A stretch of 16,061 nt of DNA. Source: CAZYHU01 sp964524475 (GTDB lineage Bacteria > Patescibacteriota > Minisyncoccia > Phycocordibacterales > UBA1006). Numbering within the stretch: the stretch's first letter is position 1; each line of letters starts with the position of its first letter. The translations under genes and the position numbers were made by a program. Shown here one piece after another: positions 1 through 7,610 of this stretch. Under the pieces are notes generated by a model that did no database searches, was not told the origin of the DNA, and saw nothing but the letters and a program-made list of their open reading frames with translations. The stretch covers positions 1-16,061 of the forward strand of contig CAZGCO010000011.1 of assembly GCA_964524475.1 (NCBI GenBank). The letters run 5' to 3'.

Positions 1-1918
1 TTGCAGAACCTTTTTTCATAGGTTTATTATCATTATTTCCTGACCATACACCAACGGCAATAGTTGGGGTATATCCAATAAGCCATGCATCTTTGTTATC
101 ATTAGTTGTTCCTGTTTTACCTGCAACCTGGGTGTTACCAAAATACAAAAATGAATGAAGACCAAACAGGGGACTACGCGCAATATTATCAGATAATATA
201 CTAGATATTTTTCTGGTTGCTTCGGCAGAAATTACTTGCTCTGGTTTTGGTGTGTATTCTTCTAATACATTTCCTTGAGCATTAGTTATTTTTAATATTC
301 CTACTGGTTCATTACGAATACCATCATTACCAAAAATTCCGTATACACTCGTCATTTCTAATAGACTTGTTTCACCACCTCCGAGAACCAGTGTTAGTCC
401 ATAGCGATCTGCATTTTTATCAAGTGTAGTAATACCTAGATTTTTTGCAGTACGTAGAGCGTCTTCCACACCTACTAAATACAATAATTTTACAGCAGGA
501 ATGTTGCGTGATTGAGCCAGAGCATCCCGGAGAGATATAGGACCTACGAATTTACCATCATAGTTATCTGGCGCATAACATCCCGGTGTACCATCGTTTT
601 TAGTACATGTTCCTGCAAATGTTGTTGGGGTGTCAAAAAGAAATGTTTCTGGTTCGTATCCTTTTTCGAATGCACGTGTATAAATAATTGGTTTAAATGA
701 TGATCCTGGTTGGCGCACTGCTGTTGCAACGTTATATTGTCCATCTATTTTATCATCAAAATAATTACGTGACCCAACCATTGATAATATTTGGCCTGTT
801 TTTGGATCTATAGCAACCAACGCACTATTTGTTGCATTCCAGGCAGTTTCGTTTTTTAGTGCATTTTCTGATATTGTTTTTTCTGCAACTTGTTGTAAAT
901 CCCAATCTAGTGTGGTAGTTACTTGAAGGCCTTCTGATATGAGTGCTTCGGGGCCATATTTCTTTTCGATATATGACTTGATATAGTCAACAAAATGCAT
1001 TGCCTTTGCACCACTATCTTTTTGGAGGAGGAATTTTATATATTCATCACGACTATTTATATATTCTGTTTCAGTAATGTACCCCTGTTCATACATTTTT
1101 TTGAGAACTAATTTTTTTCTATCTTCTAGTCGTGCTCTACCTTTTTCTGTATAAGGAGAATAATAGGTAGGTGCGTTAGGGAGTGACGCTAAATATGCAG
1201 ATTCAGTAATAGTTAAATCAATAGGTTTTTTGTTAAAAAATACACGCGAACCCTCGGAGATACCGTAAAGTGTTCCTCCGTATGGAGCTTCATTTAAATA
1301 GAGGGTTAAAATTTCGTCTTTTGAATAACTATTCTCCAGTTTTACTGCGAGTACCCATTCTTTTACTTTACGGGTGATACTGCGCTCTTTGGATAGAATA
1401 GTGTTTTTTATAACTTGTTGGGTTAGTGTTGAGCCTCCTTGTTTATTTAATCCTCCGTAAAACGGTAGTACATTTGCAAGAACAGCACGAACAGTTGAAA
1501 CAATACGTACACCGTGATGTTCATAAAATTGTTCATCTTCAATACTGATAATAGCGTGTTTTGCGTGATACGATATTTCTTCGCCAGTGACTATTTGTCT
1601 TTGGATATTTTCATGAATATCATAGAGGTTTATTTTTCCTGTTCTGTCTAATATTTGTGTTGAACTGACTATTTTACGGTTATGAAAATCTGCTATACTT
1701 GGTATAGGTAATGTTGCAACCCAAATAAAAAATGAACCGAGTATAACAAAAAAAATACACAATACTAACCAAAAACTCTTTTTGAGAAAATTAAATAATC
1801 TTCTACTGGTTATATAGAGAGTACGTAATATCCAAATAGTACCTGTTTCCAATGTGTCGAGTATTTTTGTTATTACAGATTTCTTGTGATGTTGGTTGTG
1901 ATGATGTTGCATATACAT
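1..1918 (-). CDS. Class A penicillin-binding protein (bifunctional transglycosylase/transpeptidase), C-terminus cut by window edge
   Basis: This membrane-anchored enzyme polymerises lipid II into glycan strands and cross-links the stem peptides outside the membrane. I translated 639 codons without a stop; the 3' end lies beyond base 1. In order: a His-rich cytoplasmic tail (residues 1-25), one membrane segment (about 48-70), a GT51 glycosyltransferase with EDEQF (catalytic Glu127) and GGSTLTQQ (161-168), then a transpeptidase with SSFK (Ser406 nucleophile, Lys409), SRN (470-472) and KTG (601-603). All key residues are present, so both activities should be intact. An in-frame TAG lies just upstream of ATG 1918. 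ATG 1912 is an equally good start, because a weak TAGAGT box ends 6 nt before it. No Shine-Dalgarno is visible. The gene is divergent from tyrS. PBP1A type is the closest match, but subclass is not certain. Confidence 0.95.
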   Translation of the reverse strand, partial: MYMQHHHNQHHKKSVITKILDTLETGTIWILRTLYITSRRLFNFLKKSFWLVLCIFFVILGSFFIWVATLPIPSIADFHNRKIVSSTQILDRTGKINLYDIHENIQRQIVTGEEISYHAKHAIISIEDEQFYEHHGVRIVSTVRAVLANVLPFYGGLNKQGGSTLTQQVIKNTILSKERSITRKVKEWVLAVKLENSYSKDEILTLYLNEAPYGGTLYGISEGSRVFFNKKPIDLTITESAYLASLPNAPTYYSPYTEKGRARLEDRKKLVLKKMYEQGYITETEYINSRDEYIKFLLQKDSGAKAMHFVDYIKSYIEKKYGPEALISEGLQVTTTLDWDLQQVAEKTISENALKNETAWNATNSALVAIDPKTGQILSMVGSRNYFDDKIDGQYNVATAVRQPGSSFKPIIYTRAFEKGYEPETFLFDTPTTFAGTCTKNDGTPGCYAPDNYDGKFVGPISLRDALAQSRNIPAVKLLYLVGVEDALRTAKNLGITTLDKNADRYGLTLVLGGGETSLLEMTSVYGIFGNDGIRNEPVGILKITNAQGNVLEEYTPKPEQVISAEATRKISSILSDNIARSPLFGLHSFLYFGNTQVAGKTGTTNDNKDAWLIGYTPTIAVGVWSGNNDNKPMKKGSA

Positions 1919-1942
1919 ACTCTACAAGATTTTCATAAAATG

Positions 1943-1951
1943 TGCTAGACT
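1943..1951 (+). promoter_or_regulatory. Extended -10 promoter of tyrS
   Basis: TGcTAGACT is followed by 8 nt and then ATG 1960. Transcription would start about position 1958, which gives a nearly leaderless mRNA and favours 1960 over the in-frame GTG at 1942 (which overlaps the box) and ATG 1987. Confidence 0.5.
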
Positions 1952-1959
1952 TGAAATAT

Positions 1960-3321
1960 ATGAATTTTTTCAAAAAAGATAAAAAAATGAGTCTTTCACA
2001 AGAGCTTTCTTGGCGTGGGTTAGTGTACCAGACAACTTTTAAGGATTTAAAATATATTGATGAAAACAAGGTGGTTTTTTATCATGGTTTTGATGCGTCT
2101 GCACCATCACAGACAATAGGTAATTTGGCATCAATGATGCTCGACAGGGTGTTTCTTCGTCACGGACATACAGGTATTGTGCTCGCTGGTGGAGCAACAT
2201 CACTGATTGGAGACGCAGGAGGTAAAGACACTGAACGAGATTTACAAAATATTGAAACCATACAGTACAATATTGAATGTGCGAAAAAACAATTAGAAAA
2301 AATATATGGTGAATATAAATTTATTTTGGTAAACAATATTGATTGGACAAAGGATATAAATATTTTAGATTTTCTCCGTGATGTTGGAAAATATTATAAT
2401 ATTAGTGATATGATTAAAAAAGATATCGTGGCAAACCGTATTGGTGAAGGTGGTTCAGGGATTTCCTATGCCGAGTTTTCATATGCATTACTCCAGGGAA
2501 ATGATTATTTACATTTATTTAATACATATAACTGTACACTGCAATTGTGTGGTGCAGATCAGTGGACGAATTGTTTGGCTGGTGTAGAACTCATTCGTCG
2601 GAAACATGAAAAAGAGGTTCATGTTTTAACGAACCCTCTCGTTATTAATAAAGTAACGGGAAAAAAATTCGGTAAGAGTGAAGACGGTGCAGTGTGGCTC
2701 GACTCACACATGACGAGTGTGTTTGATTTTTATCAATTCTGGATTAACACTGATGATGTTGGGTGTTGTGAATATATAAAAATTTATACTGATATTATGC
2801 CTGATGAATACGAACAGCTTGTTGCTGATGCAGAGCAGGATATGTCACAGAGATTGGTACAAAAATATTTAGCATATCATGTAACAAAACTGGTGCATGG
2901 AGAACAAGAAGCAAATACAGCACGAGACACTGCAAATAGTTTGTTTGGTAAAAAAGATGTTATAAATACTGAAAATTTGGATATATATACTATTGATTCA
3001 GGATATATTTCTGATAATGAAATACAATTAGTAGAGTTTTTAGTAGGGTCAGGGATATTAGGTTCAAAACGTGAAGCAAGAGATATGATCGATGGAGGTG
3101 GGGTATATATTAATGATCTACCTGTCAGTGGATATATCGTTCCTATTGATATAATATCAGAACAAACACTACTCCGTATTGGTAAAAAAAATTTAAATTT
3201 TTTTTTTATTTTTTTAAAAAAAAAAAAACACCCGCGGCCCCCCCCCGCGCCCCACCTCTTTTGTTTTGTTTTAAAACGTGTCATCCATCTCGCCCATGTC
3301 TTCATCATTAATATCACCTAG
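1960..3321 (+). CDS. tyrS: Tyrosyl-tRNA synthetase; last ~40 codons probably spurious
   Basis: This cytoplasmic class Ic enzyme activates tyrosine with ATP and charges tRNA-Tyr. Visible parts are the Rossmann fold with GFDASAPSQTIGN (HIGH-equivalent at residues 52-55), the tyrosine-pocket region, KFGKS (236-240, KMSKS equivalent), and a C-terminal S4 RNA-binding domain (about 350-408). HIGH is degenerate here: TIGN lacks both histidines. The family-like sequence stops at about residue 411 (base 3192). After that the frame runs through a homopolymer-rich stretch (3184-3255) and then antisense to the acidic gene on the other strand. The natural C-terminus is therefore likely near 3190-3220, and an insertion or frameshift there is probable. 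ATG 1960 is chosen from promoter spacing; ATG 1987 is a good alternative. There is no Shine-Dalgarno. Confidence 0.9.
   Translation: MNFFKKDKKMSLSQELSWRGLVYQTTFKDLKYIDENKVVFYHGFDASAPSQTIGNLASMMLDRVFLRHGHTGIVLAGGATSLIGDAGGKDTERDLQNIETIQYNIECAKKQLEKIYGEYKFILVNNIDWTKDINILDFLRDVGKYYNISDMIKKDIVANRIGEGGSGISYAEFSYALLQGNDYLHLFNTYNCTLQLCGADQWTNCLAGVELIRRKHEKEVHVLTNPLVINKVTGKKFGKSEDGAVWLDSHMTSVFDFYQFWINTDDVGCCEYIKIYTDIMPDEYEQLVADAEQDMSQRLVQKYLAYHVTKLVHGEQEANTARDTANSLFGKKDVINTENLDIYTIDSGYISDNEIQLVEFLVGSGILGSKREARDMIDGGGVYINDLPVSGYIVPIDIISEQTLLRIGKKNLNFFFIFLKKKKHPRPPPAPHLFCFVLKRVIHLAHVFIINIT
3184..3258. other. Extreme low-complexity block between tyrS and the acidic gene
   Basis: Runs of A, T, A and then a C/G-rich stretch follow each other, including a 9-C run. 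CGCGG and CCGCG flank a poly-C loop. On the minus strand this makes a 5-bp GC hairpin followed by a T run of about 13, which could be a real terminator for the acidic gene. The mixture of A/T and C homopolymers is unlike the rest of the window and resembles the C14 run beside the N gap at 8270-8293. An assembly or sequencing error here would explain the abnormal tyrS tail. Confidence 0.6.
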
Positions 3322-3480
3322 ATCTAGATCGTCTTCTAATTCTTCGTTTTCATCATCATCGATGAGGCCTTTTTTTAACGGATCTAATTCATCATCGTCA
3401 TCGAAATCCGCGAGTAACATATCTGCTTCGGCTTCTAATTCATCTGAACCAGTATCAGCGACAAATTCGTCATCGTACAT
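3271..3480 (-). CDS. Small, highly acidic protein of unknown function
   Basis: I do not recognise a family. The 69-residue product has about 33 Asp/Glu, roughly half of all residues, and only two Lys. It has no signal peptide, membrane segment or Cys. The charge pattern resembles the disordered acidic tails of RNA polymerase delta or DNA-mimic proteins, but that is only a compositional likeness. The reading frame is favoured over the Ser-rich frame opposite because TAATAT lies 7 nt before its ATG, as in the window's other short-leader genes, and a GC hairpin with a T run follows the stop. It lies downstream of ruvC on the same strand across a 102-nt gap with its own inverted repeat, so it may be transcribed separately. 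Confidence 0.7.
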   Translation of the reverse strand: MYDDEFVADTGSDELEAEADMLLADFDDDDELDPLKKGLIDDDENEELEDDLDLGDINDEDMGEMDDTF

Positions 3481-3514
3481 ATAAATAATATTACATGATT
3501 AATTGTTAATAGTT

Positions 3515-3569
3515 ATATTTGTAACAAATCCAGTTTTTTTTGACAAGGGTTTATCGTGTTTACAAATAT
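3515..3569. repeat. 10-bp inverted repeat between ruvC and the acidic gene
   Basis: ATATTTGTAA (3515-3524) and TTACAAATAT (3560-3569) are perfect inverted arms 35 nt apart. They lie upstream of the acidic gene. They could be paired operator half-sites or a large-loop hairpin; the AT-rich context makes chance possible. Confidence 0.35.
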
Positions 3570-3582
3570 CTTTTTTTGTTTT

Positions 3583-4062
3583 CTATATTTTATAACTAGC
3601 ACTATGGGTCAGGGTGATAGCGAGTGCGTCTATTTCATCATCTAGTTTTTTTGCTCCCACAGGTAGTTGTATGAGCCGTGGTATCATGTGCAAGATATCG
3701 TTTTTTGTTGCCCCACCATACCCAGTTATTGCCAGTTTTATCGCATTTGGATGATATTCAAAGATTTCAAGTCCTGCAAGAATACAGAGGGTAATAATAG
3801 ATCCGCGAACCTCGGCGACCTTTATGGCTGTTTTTGTATTTTTTGCAAAATATATTTCTTCTATCGCTAGATGTTGTGGATTGTATTGTGTAATGATTTC
3901 TTGTATTTTTGTTCCTACATCAAATAATCGTTTAGGGAATGAATCTTTTGCAGATGTACGAAAACATTCTGAATATATACAGGTTTCACGCCCATTGGAC
4001 GGTTTTTCAATAATTGCAATACCTAGTCGTTCGTAGCCAGGATCAATACCAAGGATAATCAT
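3583..4062 (-). CDS. ruvC: Holliday junction resolvase RuvC
   Basis: This dimeric endonuclease cuts Holliday junctions symmetrically during recombinational repair, working with the RuvAB branch-migration motor. The product has 159 residues, normal for the family. The acidic catalytic set is visible: Asp7 in GIDPG, Glu68 in AIEE, and Asp142 and Asp145 in LDDEIDALA, matching E. coli D7, E66, D138 and D141. The FAKN segment after the second motif is also typical. The start at 4062 is chosen because the family begins almost at the first beta strand (MIILGIDPG) and because an extended -10 box ends 7 nt before this ATG; upstream in-frame codons give non-family sequence. Unlike many bacteria, ruvC is not next to ruvA, which lies near 8709. 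It is divergent from the Lys-rich small gene. Confidence 0.95.
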   Translation of the reverse strand: MIILGIDPGYERLGIAIIEKPSNGRETCIYSECFRTSAKDSFPKRLFDVGTKIQEIITQYNPQHLAIEEIYFAKNTKTAIKVAEVRGSIITLCILAGLEIFEYHPNAIKLAITGYGGATKNDILHMIPRLIQLPVGAKKLDDEIDALAITLTHSASYKI

Positions 4063-4069
4063 ATGGGGT

Positions 4070-4078
4070 AGTATACCA
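4070..4078 (-). promoter_or_regulatory. Extended -10 promoter of ruvC
   Basis: TGgTATACT on the minus strand is followed by 7 nt and the ruvC ATG. The predicted transcript start falls on or next to the start codon, so the mRNA is probably leaderless. Confidence 0.65.
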
Positions 4079-4102
4079 CGATTTAAGTGGTTATGTGGTC
4101 TA

Positions 4103-4130
4103 TTTACAAAATTAATATAATGTGTATAAT
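4103..4130 (+). promoter_or_regulatory. Promoter of the small two-gene unit
   Basis: TTTACA (4103-4108), a 16-nt spacer and a consensus TATAAT (4125-4130) precede the Lys-rich gene. The leader would be about 22 nt, longer than for the leaderless genes. Confidence 0.6.
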
Positions 4131-4158
4131 AATTATCAAAAATAAAATAGCTATAGCC

Positions 4159-4287
4159 ATGAAACAAAAACAAAAAAAGAAGAAATTAAAAAAACATAAA
4201 CATAAAGAGAAAAAAACAGGAGGTATTCGTACAAAACCAAGACCAAGGTTTATAGGCGAACCGCTTGGTTTAGAAATAGATGATTAA
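4159..4287 (+). CDS. Small Lys-rich protein of unknown function
   Basis: The product has 42 residues. The first 20 are almost all Lys, Gln and His, followed by a short conserved-looking end, TGGIRTKPRPRF then GEPLGLEIDD. I do not recognise it. The composition suggests a nucleic-acid-binding or ribosome-associated peptide. ATG 4159 is used because it follows a good TATAAT promoter; in-frame starts upstream would lie in the promoter. It ends 2 nt before the zinc-ribbon gene, so the two are almost certainly co-transcribed. No Shine-Dalgarno precedes either gene. Confidence 0.55.
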   Translation: MKQKQKKKKLKKHKHKEKKTGGIRTKPRPRFIGEPLGLEIDD

Positions 4288-4289
4288 AA

Positions 4290-4484
4290 ATGAAAAAGAA
4301 AAAAGAAAAATATAACCGGCAATCATGTACTCAGTGTAAATATGGACTATCAGTCTGGTCTACAAAGTATGTTTTTTGTCCAAAGTGTGGGACAAAAAAC
4401 ATAGGACCAGATTACGATATAAATAATCCTGGAAACTTTTCAGGATTATCCATTATCGCTTTGAATATTGATATTATAGAATAA
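4290..4484 (+). CDS. Small zinc-ribbon protein
   Basis: The 64-residue product has a Lys-rich start and two CxxC knuckles, CTQC (13-16) and CPKC (30-33), 13 residues apart, as in zinc ribbons. The rest (NNPGNFSGL and a hydrophobic end) is not recognised. It probably binds one Zn2+ and may contact nucleic acid or protein. It starts 2 nt after the Lys-rich gene and ends just before a strong terminator, making a two-gene unit of small basic proteins. Confidence 0.6.
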   Translation: MKKKKEKYNRQSCTQCKYGLSVWSTKYVFCPKCGTKNIGPDYDINNPGNFSGLSIIALNIDIIE

Positions 4485-4517
4485 AAAAAATCCTCCTGTT
4501 TTTACAGGAGATTTTTT
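4485..4517 (+). terminator. Rho-independent terminator after the zinc-ribbon gene
   Basis: TCCTCCTGT pairs with ACAGGAGA (one bulged C), flanked by A6 and T6 tracts. It works in either direction by sequence and separates this unit from polA. Confidence 0.85.
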
Positions 4518-4540
4518 ATATAATTACCTGCAATTTTTTA

Positions 4541-4549
4541 TGATATACT
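4541..4549 (+). promoter_or_regulatory. Extended -10 promoter of polA
   Basis: TGaTATACT is followed by 6 nt and the polA ATG. No convincing -35 is present. The predicted transcript start coincides with the start codon. Confidence 0.65.
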
Positions 4550-4555
4550 GTATTT

Positions 4556-6988
4556 ATGAAAAAATCAGAAATACCACGCAAGAAAATCGTATTATTAGAT
4601 GCGCATGCGATCATTCATCGGGCATATCATGCGTTACCTGATTTTGCGACTGCTGATGGTCAACCCACAGGCGCATTGTACGGTGTGTGTACCATGCTGT
4701 TTCGGATTATTGAGACATTTCGACCATATCAGATCATTGCTTGTTATGATTTACCTGGAGGAACATTTCGTCATGAAGCATTTTCTGATTACAAGGGAAA
4801 ACGAGGAGAAATTGAAGATAGTTTAAAACAACAACTATCAACATCACGTGAAGTTTTTCATGCATTCGGTATACCTGTTATTGATGCACCAGGGTTCGAG
4901 GCAGATGATGTGTTAGGAACACTGGCTCATCAGATTCATCGTGATTTTCCTTCACGGTATCAGATTGTTATTGCATCAGGAGATATGGATACGATGCAGT
5001 TAATTACCGGTGACGACACGGTGGTATTTACGTTGAAAAAGGGATTAAATGATGTAGTTTTGTATGATGAAAACGCAGTCATTGAACGATATCATTTTAC
5101 ACCAGCATCTATCCCTGATTATAAGGGGCTTCGTGGGGATACATCAGATAATATACCAGGTGTTCCTGGTATCGGAGAAAAAATGGGAACAGAACTAATT
5201 CTGAAATATCAGACATTAGAAAACCTATATGACACATTAGATAATCACCCAGAACAGTTAATTGCAGATGGATTCAAAGCACGTATTGTAGGACTATTAC
5301 AGGAACATCGTGAATCTGCAGAGTTTTCAAAAATCCTTGCAACTATTCGATTGGATGCACCAGTAGTATTTGTTCCTGCTGATCATCCGTGGAATGTTAC
5401 CTGTGATATAGACACAGTACGTGCCATGTTAGTGAAATTCGAGTTTAAAACATTAGGTAATAGATTACCAGGAATATTATCATTGGACAGTTCAATAGGT
5501 GTATCTGAACTTGAAAATAAAACACCTACAGAACCTGTTGATCCATTACAGGGCTTGGATAGTGAAACCTATAATAAACTTTTTACCGAGTCTCAGATCA
5601 TGGCTTGGGTGTTAGATTCGACACTCACGAATCCAGATTTGGAGACAATACAAACATATACAGGAAAAAAAATGATTCAGGATATTCATACATATCTGGA
5701 ACATGAAATCACTGCAATGGGTGTAGGAGATGTATATCATCATATTGAAAAACCACTCATGCGGATTATTCATGATATGCAGGTACATGGTGTTGTTATT
5801 GATAAAGAAGCATTATTTGTTGCGTCAAAAAACTATCATGCAAAATTAGAAATTCTGGAAAAAGAAATTCATACCATGACCGAACATGAATTCAATATTA
5901 ATTCACCAAAACAAATGGGTGAAGTATTGTTTGAAAAAATGGATATCACCAATGGTCAAAAGGGTCTTCGTATCAAGAAAAACAAATCAGGTGCGTATTC
6001 TACCGCAGAAGCAGAACTAGAAAAACTACGAGACCTACATCCAGTGATAGAAAAAATATTACAATATCGTGAATTACAAAAAATTGTTTCTACGTATATT
6101 GATCCATTGCCGACATTTTGCGACAGTGAAAATCGTATTCATGCTGAATTCATTCAGGCGGGAACAACCACTGGTCGGTTTTCATCTGCGAACCCAAACT
6201 TGCAAAATATTCCTAATACTGGTGAACATGGAACCATGATGCGCCAGATGTTTTGTGCCCCAGTTGGTAAAAAACTGTTGGTGGTTGATTATTCACAGAT
6301 TGAACTCCGTATCGCAGCTATTATGTCTGGGGATACAGGATTGTGTAATATTTTTGCAGAGGGTCGTGATATTCATACAGGTGTTGCATCACGTATGTTT
6401 CAAGTGGAACCAGATCAGGTGACCAGTGATATGCGTCGTAATGCAAAGGTAATTAATTTTGGGATTTTGTACGGTATGGGTATTACGGCATTGTCACAAA
6501 ATTTGGGTATTACCCGCAAAGAAGCCGAGGAGTATCATACAAAATATTTTGCAGAATTCCCTACGTTGCGTGCATTTATGGATGATGCGGTAAGTAGTGC
6601 GAGAAAAATGGGTTACAGCGAAACTATGTTTGGACGTCGGAGATATTTTCCTCAGATTAATAGTACACTACCATTTATACGTACAGCAGCAGAGCGTGCC
6701 GCGGCAAATGCGCCAGTACAGGGAACTGCTGCTGACATCATGAAGCTCGCAATGATACATATCGACGCCAGGTTGCTTAGAGAACATCTCCATGAACATG
6801 CACATATGATTATGCAGATTCATGATGAATTGGTTTTTGAAATAGATCCAGTATATACTGAGCAGATTTCTGAAATTATTCGTGACGAAATGATATATGT
6901 ATTTGAACGGTCGTATAAACATATTCAGACTACAGTACCATTAGCTATCAGTTTGGGAATTGGAGATAACTGGGCAAGTGCGAAATAG
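4556..6988 (+). CDS. polA: DNA polymerase I (5' nuclease + polymerase, reduced exonuclease region)
   Basis: PolA fills gaps and removes RNA primers during replication and repair. The 810-residue protein begins with a FEN-type 5' nuclease (about 1-290): LLDAHAIIHRAYHA, EADD, DMDTMQL, the helix-hairpin-helix around IPGVPGIGEK. The polymerase domain (about 400-810) has TTTGRFSSANPNLQNIP, motif A DYSQIELR (catalytic Asp578), motif B RRNAKVINFGILYG (627-640) and motif C HDE (756-758). Only about 110 residues separate the two domains. The DEDD 3'-5' exonuclease is therefore largely missing and no proofreading residues are visible; only a fragment like its end (about 350-370) may remain. The protein is shorter than E. 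coli PolA (928). The start fits a leaderless mRNA. Confidence 0.97.
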   Translation: MKKSEIPRKKIVLLDAHAIIHRAYHALPDFATADGQPTGALYGVCTMLFRIIETFRPYQIIACYDLPGGTFRHEAFSDYKGKRGEIEDSLKQQLSTSREVFHAFGIPVIDAPGFEADDVLGTLAHQIHRDFPSRYQIVIASGDMDTMQLITGDDTVVFTLKKGLNDVVLYDENAVIERYHFTPASIPDYKGLRGDTSDNIPGVPGIGEKMGTELILKYQTLENLYDTLDNHPEQLIADGFKARIVGLLQEHRESAEFSKILATIRLDAPVVFVPADHPWNVTCDIDTVRAMLVKFEFKTLGNRLPGILSLDSSIGVSELENKTPTEPVDPLQGLDSETYNKLFTESQIMAWVLDSTLTNPDLETIQTYTGKKMIQDIHTYLEHEITAMGVGDVYHHIEKPLMRIIHDMQVHGVVIDKEALFVASKNYHAKLEILEKEIHTMTEHEFNINSPKQMGEVLFEKMDITNGQKGLRIKKNKSGAYSTAEAELEKLRDLHPVIEKILQYRELQKIVSTYIDPLPTFCDSENRIHAEFIQAGTTTGRFSSANPNLQNIPNTGEHGTMMRQMFCAPVGKKLLVVDYSQIELRIAAIMSGDTGLCNIFAEGRDIHTGVASRMFQVEPDQVTSDMRRNAKVINFGILYGMGITALSQNLGITRKEAEEYHTKYFAEFPTLRAFMDDAVSSARKMGYSETMFGRRRYFPQINSTLPFIRTAAERAAANAPVQGTAADIMKLAMIHIDARLLREHLHEHAHMIMQIHDELVFEIDPVYTEQISEIIRDEMIYVFERSYKHIQTTVPLAISLGIGDNWASAK

Positions 6989-7003
6989 GTTGAATGAACA
7001 TAA

Positions 7004-7044
7004 AGCAAGAGGGGCAATATGCGTAGCATATTGCCCCTCTTGCT
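7004..7044. repeat. Perfect 19-bp hairpin after polA
   Basis: Arms 7004-7022 and 7026-7044 are exact reverse complements with a GTA loop. Each arm contains the GC block GAGGGGC or GCCCCTC. No T run follows on the plus strand, and only TTTA precedes it on the minus side, so it is not a classic intrinsic terminator. It may stabilise the polA mRNA 3' end, act as a U-less terminator, or be a REP-like element. Confidence 0.8.
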
Positions 7045-7065
7045 GGTAAAAATGCATATTTGTTG

Positions 7066-7071
7066 TATACT
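7066..7071 (+). promoter_or_regulatory. -10 box of the membrane methyltransferase-like gene
   Basis: TATACT lies 12 nt before ATG 7084, which predicts a leader of about 6 nt. Confidence 0.5.
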
Positions 7072-7083
7072 ATACATAGTTTT

Positions 7084-7554
7084 ATGAGTAACGAACAAAA
7101 GAAGTTTTTTCATATGTCAGCGCATATTCCCGTATTTTTTATTGGGGTGCTTCTTGTTGGGTTTTGTGTGTATTGGTTTTATCCATTATATTTTTTGGGC
7201 ATGATGAGTCTGCCTGTTACTAATACACTGGGCATATTTTTTCTTATTATGGGTACTGTTATTGTTATTGCTGCAGAGCGTTCACGAAAACCATTTTTTA
7301 AACTTCTCCATGTACAGACATGTTATGATTTTGCTGTTGGGTTGTATCGGTATAGTCGCCATCCAGGTATGATCGGTTTTACGACAATGTATGTTGGTAT
7401 TGCGTGTATTTTGAATTCATTATCTATGTTATTGGTTGGGTTGGTATCATTTGTTATATTATCTCAAATAATTGTTCCACCATATGAACAGACGATGGTT
7501 ACCCTGTGTGCCAGTTATGATGAGTATCGTAAAATAGTGAGAAAATGGTTATAA
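7084..7554 (+). CDS. Small integral membrane methyltransferase-like protein (ICMT/PEMT type)
   Basis: The 156-residue protein has about four hydrophobic segments (roughly 15-37, 48-63, 96-109, 112-130). Between the second and third lies GLYRYSRHPGMIG (86-98), the family's YRYxRHP motif, which in ICMT and PEMT proteins helps form the S-adenosylmethionine site. The end, PPYEQTM to YDEYRKIVRKWL, matches the usual EE...Y..Y...V.RW ending, though the usual Glu-Glu is reduced to a single Glu135. These features support SAM-dependent methylation of a lipid or an isoprenoid-like substrate in the membrane; the substrate cannot be told. ATG 7084 is preferred over an in-frame TTG at 7060 that would lie inside or before the promoter. 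A terminator follows directly, so the gene is likely monocistronic. Confidence 0.75.
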   Translation: MSNEQKKFFHMSAHIPVFFIGVLLVGFCVYWFYPLYFLGMMSLPVTNTLGIFFLIMGTVIVIAAERSRKPFFKLLHVQTCYDFAVGLYRYSRHPGMIGFTTMYVGIACILNSLSMLLVGLVSFVILSQIIVPPYEQTMVTLCASYDEYRKIVRKWL

Positions 7555-7556
7555 AT

Positions 7557-7588
7557 AAAAACTGACGTATGTCGGTTTTTATTTTTTT
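7557..7588 (+). terminator. Rho-independent terminator
   Basis: AAAAACTGAC pairs with GTCGGTTTTT (one G-T wobble) around a short loop, followed by ATTTTTTT. It lies right after the methyltransferase-like stop and before the promoter of the next gene. Confidence 0.8.
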
Positions 7589-7598
7589 ATATAGTATG

Positions 7599-7604
7599 TA
7601 TACT
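7599..7604 (+). promoter_or_regulatory. -10 box of the delta-like gene
   Basis: TATACT is followed by 6 nt and ATG 7611. The same distance as in polA supports 7611 over the longer reading from 7569, whose first codons would lie in the preceding terminator. Confidence 0.6.
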
Positions 7605-7610
7605 GTATAT

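Noticed and set aside
1..1918. PBP as a broken gene
   Set aside because: No stop or frameshift was found in 639 codons and all catalytic motifs are present; it is simply cut by the window edge.
2877..3317. Minus-strand frame opposite the end of tyrS
   Set aside because: It mirrors the conserved S4 domain of TyrRS and runs through the homopolymer block; no family-like sequence.
3278..3484. Ser-rich plus-strand frame opposite the acidic gene
   Set aside because: The Ser run is the complement of Asp/Glu codons. The minus frame has the promoter, the terminator and a more natural protein.
4556..6988. Recoded TGA (code 25 or 4) as in some CPR groups
   Set aside because: Conserved genes are full length under the standard code; no in-frame TGA needs to be read through.
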